Source: Bacillota bacterium (lineage in GTDB: Bacteria > Bacillota > Clostridia > Saccharofermentanales > DTU023). Taken from it: a stretch of 19,731 nucleotides of DNA. The stretch lies in assembly GCA_023426575.1 (NCBI GenBank), contig JAFAAL010000009.1:1-19731 (forward strand). The letters run 5' to 3'. This document shows positions 14,838 through 19,731 of this stretch, in pieces. The first letter of the stretch is position 1. The number at the start of each line of letters is the position of its first letter. Under the pieces are notes generated by a model. The model did not search any database, had not been told where the DNA came from, and was given only the letters and a program-made list of their open reading frames with translations. Position numbers and translations under genes: made by a program.

Positions 14838-15821
14838 ATGTCTGTCATGATTGTTGGGGGAGCAGGTTATATTGGCTCCCATGCCGCAAGATATTTCCAA
14901 GAGGCTGGAGAAGAAGTCATCGTCGTCGATAATCTTCTGACGGGGCATCGAGATGCGGTCGGGGATCTGCCCTTCTACGAAGTCGATATCCGCGATAAAG
15001 AGGCGGTGGTCCAGCTGATGAAGAAAGAAGGGGTCGACGCTGTCGTCCACTTCGCGGCGCGCTCGCTGGTCGGGGAGAGCGTCTTGAAGCCGGAGGAGTA
15101 CTACGACAACAATGTCTACGGGATGCTCCAACTGCTCTCGGCCATGCGCGAGTGCGAGGTCGACAAGATCATCTTCTCCTCGACAGCTGCCGTCTATGGA
15201 CAAGTCGAGAAGATGCCGATCGCTGAGGATTGCGACTGTCATCCCTGTAATCCCTATGGGAAGAGCAAGTATATGATGGAGCAGCTGATGGCCGACTATG
15301 ACCACGCTTATGGGATCAAGTATGTCGCGCTGCGCTACTTCAATGCGGCGGGCGCCAGTAAGGACGGCAAGCTCGGGGAGCGCCACAGTCCTGAGACCCA
15401 CCTGATCCCGATTCTTCTCGACACAGCGCTCGGTAGACGCGCCGAGATTGAGATCTATGGCAGCGACTATCCGACGCCAGATGGTACTTGTATTCGCGAC
15501 TACATCCATATTTTAGATCTCGTCGCCGCCCACTTGCTGGCTCTGAACTATCTGAGAGAGGGCAAGGAGAGCTCTGCCTTCAACCTTGCGACGAAAAATG
15601 GCTTCTCCAATCTCGAGGTGCTCGAGGCGGCCAGGCGCGTCACGGGCCAGGCGATTCCCCATCGCATGGGAGCTCGGCGCGCGGGCGATCCAGCGGTTCT
15701 TATTGCCGATAGCAGCAAGGCGCAAGAGCTGCTGAAGTGGAAGCTCGAGCACAGCGATATCGACGAGATGATTGAAGATGCCTGGAACTTCCATCGCAAG
15801 TTCTTTGGCCAGGAGAAATAA
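14838..15821 (+). CDS. galE: UDP-glucose 4-epimerase
   Basis: A 327-residue extended short-chain dehydrogenase that interconverts UDP-galactose and UDP-glucose using bound NAD. The Rossmann motif is GGAGYIG at residues 7-13. The catalytic set is Ser/Thr in FSSTAAVYG (about 114-116), Tyr140 and Lys144 in NPYGKSKYMMEQ. Family blocks ALRYFNAAGAS, GERHSPETHLIP and TPDGTCIRDYIH are intact. The ribosome binding site AGGAGG overlaps the galK stop. The stop TAA at 15819-15821 is followed at once by the ATG of the CobU-like gene. The enzyme could serve galactose use and also supply UDP-galactose for surface polymers. Confidence 0.96.
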   Translation: MSVMIVGGAGYIGSHAARYFQEAGEEVIVVDNLLTGHRDAVGDLPFYEVDIRDKEAVVQLMKKEGVDAVVHFAARSLVGESVLKPEEYYDNNVYGMLQLLSAMRECEVDKIIFSSTAAVYGQVEKMPIAEDCDCHPCNPYGKSKYMMEQLMADYDHAYGIKYVALRYFNAAGASKDGKLGERHSPETHLIPILLDTALGRRAEIEIYGSDYPTPDGTCIRDYIHILDLVAAHLLALNYLREGKESSAFNLATKNGFSNLEVLEAARRVTGQAIPHRMGARRAGDPAVLIADSSKAQELLKWKLEHSDIDEMIEDAWNFHRKFFGQEK

Positions 15822-16244
15822 ATGCTGAGCTTTGTCTTCGGAGGAGCCCATCAGGGGAAGTGGGCTTTTGTCAAAAGGGAGCTCTTGAAGGAGAAGACTT
15901 TCTATCTCGATGGTCATGATGCCGAGCTCGATTTTGACTGGCCGGAGGGGGAGGGGGCGCTCGTCTTTAACTGCTTCCACCACTGGGTCAAGCGGCAGCT
16001 TGCGGTCGACCGTGATCCGATTCTGGCGACGCAGGACCTCCTCGTCCAGGCGCAGGGGCTGGAGCTGATCATCGTCTGCGACGATATCAGCTGCGGCATC
16101 GTCTCGGCCTCCCCCTTTGATCGGCGCTATCGCCAGATACTTGGCCAGATCATGCAGTCTCTGAGCCAGGAGGCAGAACTCGTCATCCGCCTGCTCTGTG
16201 GTATCCCCGAAGTGATTAAAGATGAAAAGAGGATTGAAGAATGA
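15822..16244 (+). CDS. Short CobU-like protein (adenosylcobinamide kinase family)
   Basis: A 140-residue homologue of CobU/CobP, the bifunctional adenosylcobinamide kinase/guanylyltransferase of cobamide nucleotide-loop assembly. The N-terminal P-loop reads FVFGGAHQGKWAF (Lys13) in place of the usual GGxRSGKS. The C-terminal half aligns well with the family: IIVCDDISCGIVSASPF, then DRRYRQILGQIMQSLSQ, then VIRLLCGIPEVIK. The family is usually about 180 residues; the middle segment that carries the guanylylated His in Salmonella CobU is missing. It may therefore do only one step, or be a specialised short form found in some Bacillota. It starts immediately after galE and overlaps the next gene by ATGA. 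The context of CobC-like, CbiB and CobQ genes supports a cobamide role. Confidence 0.75.
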   Translation: MLSFVFGGAHQGKWAFVKRELLKEKTFYLDGHDAELDFDWPEGEGALVFNCFHHWVKRQLAVDRDPILATQDLLVQAQGLELIIVCDDISCGIVSASPFDRRYRQILGQIMQSLSQEAELVIRLLCGIPEVIKDEKRIEE

Positions 16245-16945
16245 TTAAAGTGGAACTCATTGCGATACGACACGGCTGGACGCCTGCCAACGAGGGGCGG
16301 CAATTTACGGGCTGGAGCCAGACCCAGCTCTCGAGCACGGGTGTGGCTGAGACGCTCGCCAAGCGTGAACAGATGCGGCGCATCATGCCGTTTCATGCGG
16401 TCCTCTCATCACCGCTCGCCCGCTGTATTGAGACCTCTCGTCTCCTCTTTCCCGAATTTCGTCCGCTGATCTTTGCCGAATTTGCCGAGCGGAGTTTCGG
16501 CATCTATGAGGGCTATAATGTCGAGGAAAATGCCAAGGATCCCAAGTTCCAAAATTGGCTCGACAATCGCGAGGAATGGCCCGAGACGATGGAATCTGAC
16601 ACCCAGCTCGCCAGGCGCGTGCACTACGGACTCGAGCGCATTGCCCAATTGGCCAGAAACCTCAGCGCCAGTCCGCCGCGCGAACTCTTCGAAGAATTCC
16701 TCGTGCCGGGGACAGAGCCGCTGCCGCTCATTGCTGAGGCGGCCCTGAATCAGGAGCTGCGCTTTGCCCTCGTCACGCACGGCGGAGTCATCGGCTCGCT
16801 GACCAATGAACTGGCACAGACGAGCTCGGGCCTCGGCCACTATCCGAAAAATCTCGAGGCCATCTGCTATACCTTTAAGCTCGACGAGAATCTCGACTAT
16901 ATCAGCATGCGGGCGGAGGCCGACTTCCTCCCCGCGCTCGACTAG
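16241..16945 (+). CDS. Histidine phosphatase, CobC-like (putative alpha-ribazole phosphatase)
   Basis: A 234-residue member of the histidine phosphatase (phosphoglycerate mutase-like) superfamily. Visible catalytic residues: Arg10-His11-Gly12 in IRHGWTPANEG; Arg in LSSPLARCIETSRLLF; Glu in FAERSFGIYEGY; second His180 in VTHGGVIGSL. It is about 30 residues longer than typical CobC proteins. The extra part lies before the second His (PPRELFEEFLVPGTEPLPL). Its place between a CobU-like gene and cbiB suggests removal of phosphate from alpha-ribazole phosphate or the cobamide phosphate, but a general phosphatase cannot be excluded. ATG 16241 overlaps the upstream stop. Confidence 0.78.
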   Translation: MIKVELIAIRHGWTPANEGRQFTGWSQTQLSSTGVAETLAKREQMRRIMPFHAVLSSPLARCIETSRLLFPEFRPLIFAEFAERSFGIYEGYNVEENAKDPKFQNWLDNREEWPETMESDTQLARRVHYGLERIAQLARNLSASPPRELFEEFLVPGTEPLPLIAEAALNQELRFALVTHGGVIGSLTNELAQTSSGLGHYPKNLEAICYTFKLDENLDYISMRAEADFLPALD

Positions 16946-16969
16946 AGCGACTCAAGTGGAGAAAGCGTC

Positions 16970-17986
16970 TTGGGCTACCATGCCTTCTTAGTACAGACAG
17001 TGGCGCCGAGTCTCCTCGTCGCCTTTTTGCTCGATCTCCTCCTCGGCGATCCCGAAGATTGGCCGCATCCCGTCCGCTGGATCGGAGCCCTGATCGCAGA
17101 GCTTGAGCGGGCACTCCTCAATCCTGAGCAAGAGGGGAAGATCAAGCGACGCCTCGGCCTCATTCCAGCCTTTCTCCTGCCAGCTTCGCTCGCCCTCTTC
17201 ACGACGCTGATCTTGCGCCTTCTCTACAGCGTCTCACCGATGGCAATGCTCATTCTGCGCACGATTCTTATCTATCAGTTTCTGGCCGTCGGCTCCCTCG
17301 CGCGGGCGGCGCGGGAGGTGCAAGACGCCCTCGAGACGGGAACCCTCGGCCTGGCCCGCGAGCGGCTCGCGCGAATCGTCGGTCGTGACACGGAGCGGCT
17401 CAGTGCCGAGCAGGTGATCACGGCGACTGTGGAGACTGTCGCCGAGAATTTTTCCGACGGGGTCGTCGCCCCGCTCTTCTATCTCCTGCTCTTTGACCTC
17501 CCAGGCATGGTCCTCTACAAGACGGTCAACACGCTCGATTCGATGATCGGCTATCGCAATGAGCGCTACCTCGACTTCGGCAGGGCCTCGGCGCGATTCG
17601 ACGATGTCTTAAACTATATTCCCTCTCGCTTAGCAGCTCTCATGATGCTGCTCGCCGTGCCGGCCTGCGGGAGTTCGCTGCGTCAGAGCTTCCAGACCTA
17701 TCGACGCGATCGCAGAAAGCACAGCTCGCCCAATTCTGCCCAGACGGAAGCGGTGGCGGCGGGGGCCCTCGGTCTCGCGCTCGGCGGCCCAAACTTCTAT
17801 GGCGGCCAGCTTGTCGACAAGCCCTATATTGGCAAAAGCCTCAAAGCGCCCACGACGAGGAGTATTACCAAGATCATCCAGCTCCTCTATCTCAGCGCTA
17901 GCTTGACCCTTCTCTTGAGCCTCGGGCTCCGCTGGCTGCTCCTCTTCTCTCAGCCGCTGACGGCGCTCTGGCAGCGCCTATTCTAG
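16970..17986 (+). CDS. cbiB: Adenosylcobinamide-phosphate synthase CbiB/CobD
   Basis: A 338-residue inner-membrane protein that joins adenosylcobyric acid to aminopropanol (or its phosphate) to form the cobinamide. Family blocks are clear: LLLDLLLGDP-type (here FLLDLLLGDPEDWPHPVRWIG), ATVETVAENFSDGVVAPLFY, YKTVNTLDSMIGYRNERY, FDDVLNYIPSRLAALMM, and GALGLALGGPNFYGG near the C-terminus. Several hydrophobic helices are present. The start is TTG at 16970-16972 with GGAGA at 16958-16962. No in-frame ATG lies before the conserved N-terminal block. It lies 24 bases after the phosphatase gene and 8 bases before the cobQ-like gene. Confidence 0.95.
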   Translation: MGYHAFLVQTVAPSLLVAFLLDLLLGDPEDWPHPVRWIGALIAELERALLNPEQEGKIKRRLGLIPAFLLPASLALFTTLILRLLYSVSPMAMLILRTILIYQFLAVGSLARAAREVQDALETGTLGLARERLARIVGRDTERLSAEQVITATVETVAENFSDGVVAPLFYLLLFDLPGMVLYKTVNTLDSMIGYRNERYLDFGRASARFDDVLNYIPSRLAALMMLLAVPACGSSLRQSFQTYRRDRRKHSSPNSAQTEAVAAGALGLALGGPNFYGGQLVDKPYIGKSLKAPTTRSITKIIQLLYLSASLTLLLSLGLRWLLLFSQPLTALWQRLF

Positions 17987-17994
17987 GAGGACAA

Positions 17995-18876
17995 ATGAAA
18001 AAGACAGCAGCTCTCATGCTCGTTGGCACCTCATCGGATGCCGGAAAATCCTTTCTCACCGCAGTCATCCTCAGACACTATGCAAAGCGAGGTCTCAAAG
18101 TGGCCCCATTCAAGGCCCAGAACATGAGTCGCCTCAGCTATTCTCTGCCAGACGGGCGCATCATGGCCGACAGCCAGAGGCAGCAGGCGGACGCCGTCGG
18201 AATTCGGCCACGCGTGGAGATGAATCCGATTCTCTTGAGGCCCCTCGGCGATCGCAAGTCTGAGCTCATTGTCCTAGGAGAGAGTCAGGGTCAGTATTTT
18301 GCCCGTGACTATTATGCTGAAAAATCGCGGCTCAGACCCCTGGTCCTCAGCGCCTATGAGAGCCTCGCCAGAGACTCAGACCTCATTGTCGTCGAGGGTG
18401 CGGGGAGCTGCGCAGAAATCAATCTCCTGACGGGAGACTATGTCAATTTGGGACTTGCCCGTGAGCTCGAGATCCCCGCCCTCCTAGTCGCAGATATCGA
18501 AAGAGGAGGCGTCTTCGCCTCGATCTACGGCCACTATAAGATCCTGCCAGCAGAGCTCGGCAGCCTCTTACATGGCTTCCTGATCAATCGCTTCCGGGGG
18601 GATGTCTCCATTCTCGAAGCCGGCATCCGAGAGATTGAAGAAAAGCTCGAGACGCCATGCCTCGGCGTCGTGCCATATATCGAGGCCTATCTCGAGGCGG
18701 AGGACAGTCTCAGCGAGAACTATCATCGCCTGCCTCCGGACATCCAAGAAAAATTACAGGCGCCAGAGGAGAGAGCCGCCTTCTACAGGCGTGAATTTGA
18801 GCGTGCGGCAGAGGCAGCCGAGGCGGCCATCCGCTTCGAGCTCATCGACGCAATCATCGATATCGATCACTTATAG
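17995..18876 (+). CDS. CobQ/CbiP-like cobyric acid synthase lacking the glutaminase domain
   Basis: A 293-residue homologue of cobyric acid synthase, which amidates four side chains of adenosylcobyrinate diamide. The ATP-binding synthetase half is complete: GTSSDAGKSFL (residues 11-21), VAPFKAQNMS, IVVEGAGSCAEINL, DIERGGVFASIYG, LINRFRGDVSIL and LGVVPYI. Normal CobQ has about 480-510 residues because a class I-like glutamine amidotransferase half with catalytic Cys and His follows. Here the protein stops soon after EDSLSENY, with an Ala/Glu-rich helical tail ending in IDIDHL. The downstream DNA shows no amidotransferase in any plus frame; instead the convergent SanA-like gene overlaps its last ten bases. 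It may be a degraded enzyme, use free ammonia, or work with a separate glutaminase. ATG 17995 follows TAGGAGG. Confidence 0.88.
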   Translation: MKKTAALMLVGTSSDAGKSFLTAVILRHYAKRGLKVAPFKAQNMSRLSYSLPDGRIMADSQRQQADAVGIRPRVEMNPILLRPLGDRKSELIVLGESQGQYFARDYYAEKSRLRPLVLSAYESLARDSDLIVVEGAGSCAEINLLTGDYVNLGLARELEIPALLVADIERGGVFASIYGHYKILPAELGSLLHGFLINRFRGDVSILEAGIREIEEKLETPCLGVVPYIEAYLEAEDSLSENYHRLPPDIQEKLQAPEERAAFYRREFERAAEAAEAAIRFELIDAIIDIDHL

Positions 18877-19583
18877 AGATCGTGGATGGCCGAAAAATCG
18901 AGATTTCTAAGATAAAATTCGATCTGCAAGAGATCCTTGCCACGGGCGAGGAGCTCACGGCTGAGGTAGAGACTCGCACCAGGAAATAGATTTCTGGCTG
19001 TTTTTGCGCCGTGGGCGTCGAGGCCGAGGCGGTCGGCAATGAAGAGGGCGCGCGGCAGGTGATAGGCCTGCGTGACGAAAAGATAGCGAGCCCTGGGATG
19101 ATCTCTTTTTAAGTTCTCCACTGTGGCAAAAGTCGAAAAACCTGCGCGATCGATGATGAGATCAGCTGCAGGGACGCCGCGATCTTCCAGATAGCGGGCC
19201 ATGACGGAGAGCTCGTCGTAATAGGGAGGGGTGTAATCACCGCTCAGGAGAATGTTTGGAGCGAGGCCAGCCTCATAGAGGAGATAGGCCGTGTCGAGCC
19301 GATCTTGAAGCATGGGGCTCGGCCGCTGATCGCGAATGCCCGCGCCGAAGACGACAATGTGATCAAACTTTTCTTTCTCGCTCGAGCTGATGTAGGCGGG
19401 AGCAGTCTGCATTCTGGGAAGGGCATGCGCATGCATGATGAGCGAGGGCGTATAGAGCAGGAGGAGGGCATAGAGCAGGAAGAAAGAGAGCGCTCTCATG
19501 ATGCGCGATCTCGAGCCCTGCTTCTCTTCCATCACTGAACTTTCTGCGGCTGTCTTTTGCGCTTTTTGACTCTTTTTGGCCAT
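18867..19583 (-). CDS. SanA/YdcF-type DUF218 membrane-anchored protein
   Basis: A 238-residue protein of the DUF218 superfamily, closest in style to SanA (vancomycin exclusion in E. coli), linked to envelope integrity. A basic N-terminus is followed by one membrane segment, LSFFLLYALLLLYTPSLIMH. The extracytoplasmic domain has IVVFGAGIRDQRPSPMLQDR, NILLSGDYTPPYYDE, LIIDRAGFSTFATVEN and FVTQAYHLPRALFIADRLG, all expected family blocks. The start ATG at 19581-19583 has GAGGGAGGA just upstream. A TTG at 19601 would lie at the predicted transcription start, so it is rejected. The 3' end overlaps the convergent cobQ-like gene by ten bases. Confidence 0.88.
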   Translation of the reverse strand: MAKKSQKAQKTAAESSVMEEKQGSRSRIMRALSFFLLYALLLLYTPSLIMHAHALPRMQTAPAYISSSEKEKFDHIVVFGAGIRDQRPSPMLQDRLDTAYLLYEAGLAPNILLSGDYTPPYYDELSVMARYLEDRGVPAADLIIDRAGFSTFATVENLKRDHPRARYLFVTQAYHLPRALFIADRLGLDAHGAKTARNLFPGASLYLSRELLARGKDLLQIEFYLRNLDFSAIHDLYK

Positions 19584-19587
19584 GAGA

Positions 19588-19596
19588 TCCTCCCTC
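19588..19596 (-). promoter_or_regulatory. Ribosome binding site that fixes the SanA-like start
   Basis: On the minus strand GAGGGAGGA lies four bases before the ATG at 19583. It would sit inside the coding sequence if translation began at the TTG at 19601. Confidence 0.75.
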
Positions 19597-19609
19597 GGCA
19601 ATATCAGCC

Positions 19610-19618
19610 ATTATAACA
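19610..19618 (-). promoter_or_regulatory. Extended -10 promoter for the SanA-like gene
   Basis: Minus-strand TGTTATAAT is a perfect extended -10, identical to the one before the DUF1836 gene. The start would be near 19603, giving a leader of about 20 bases. No strong -35 is visible. Confidence 0.6.
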
Positions 19619-19652
19619 GAGCTGAAATCCAAGTGAGAATCTTATCTAACTA

Positions 19653-19661
19653 TGCTAAAAT
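19653..19661 (+). promoter_or_regulatory. Extended -10 promoter for the gene at the right edge
   Basis: TGCTAAAAT is a good extended -10 about 36 bases before the ATG at 19697. A 12-base perfect palindrome, CTCTATATAGAG, lies at 19675-19686 in the leader. Confidence 0.5.
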
Positions 19662-19696
19662 AAAGGTCTGAGAGCTCTATATAGAGGTGGTCGACT

Positions 19697-19731
19697 ATGT
19701 TTGATATCTTGAAATTCAGAGGGGGAGAGGC
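19697..19731 (+). CDS. Start of an unidentified gene, cut by the window end
   Basis: ATG 19697 opens MFDILKFRGGE and remains open to the window edge. AGAGGTGG at 19683-19690 is a suitable ribosome binding site and an extended -10 lies upstream. Too short to assign a family. Confidence 0.5.
   Translation, partial: MFDILKFRGGE

Noticed and set aside
14460..15509. Long minus-strand open frame (349 codons) across galK and galE
   Set aside because: It is antisense to two fully motif-supported genes, has no ribosome binding site or recognisable domain, and its composition is that of a shadow frame in G+C-rich DNA.
16940..18000. Cobalamin riboswitch before cbiB or cobQ
   Set aside because: The gaps are only 24 and 8 bases, too short for a riboswitch. 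The spacer before galK (about 125 bases, shared with the GNAT leader) also showed no B12-box-like element.
18877..19700. A glutaminase domain of CobQ displaced by a frameshift downstream
   Set aside because: Plus-strand frames past 18876 contain no amidotransferase-like Cys or His motifs, and the region codes a well-supported SanA-like protein on the other strand.
1..19731. CRISPR arrays, tRNA or rRNA genes
   Set aside because: No regularly spaced repeats, cloverleaf-like sequence or rRNA-like conserved stretch was seen.

Overview
The window looks like chromosomal DNA of a Gram-positive bacterium, most likely Bacillota (Clostridia or relatives). Evidence: strong AGGAGG-type ribosome binding sites, several Gram-positive-style lipoprotein signal peptides, a YkvI-type carrier, a DUF1836 regulator, a short-form CobU-like protein and an IS256-family transposase. 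No rRNA, tRNA or CRISPR array was seen. No gap between genes exceeds about 190 bases. The genus cannot be named from this sequence alone.

Region A (1-612) is the 3' part of an IS256/mutator-family insertion sequence: the transposase C-terminus and a probable right terminal repeat. The left end lies outside the window.

Region B (about 613-9600) is a run of co-directional cell-surface genes. A well-formed promoter drives a small secreted protein of unknown family (746-1156), followed by a strong hairpin. Tightly packed genes then follow: a lipoprotein (1228), an ABC-2 type ATPase (2479), a permease (3336), a second permease fused in frame to a lipoprotein-like extracytoplasmic domain (4523), another lipoprotein (6656), a CapA/PGA_cap-like lipoprotein (7981) and a two-helix mini membrane protein (9412). 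The genes up to about 7950 are clearly more AT-rich than everything to the right, and they lie next to the IS element, so the block may be acquired. It is the best candidate here for an undescribed system: a secreted product plus an ABC-2 exporter carrying its own surface sensor-like domains.

Region C (9629-13470) holds ordinary accessory or housekeeping genes: a DUF1836 regulator divergent from an SGNH hydrolase, a YkvI-family transporter, endonuclease III (nth) and a GNAT acetyltransferase. Regulatory signals are dense: opposed promoters around a palindrome, bidirectional or convergent ends, and several extended -10 promoters.

Region D (13550-18876) is a tight co-directional series: galK, galE, a short CobU-like protein, a CobC-like histidine phosphatase, cbiB/cobD and a CobQ/CbiP homologue. 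It joins two Leloir genes to late cobamide assembly. The CobQ homologue has only the ATP-dependent synthetase half and lacks the glutaminase half. The CobU-like protein has an altered P-loop and lacks the segment that holds the guanylylated histidine.

Region E (18867-19731) holds a SanA/DUF218 envelope protein on the minus strand, overlapping the 3' end of cobQ, and the first codons of a plus-strand gene cut by the window end.
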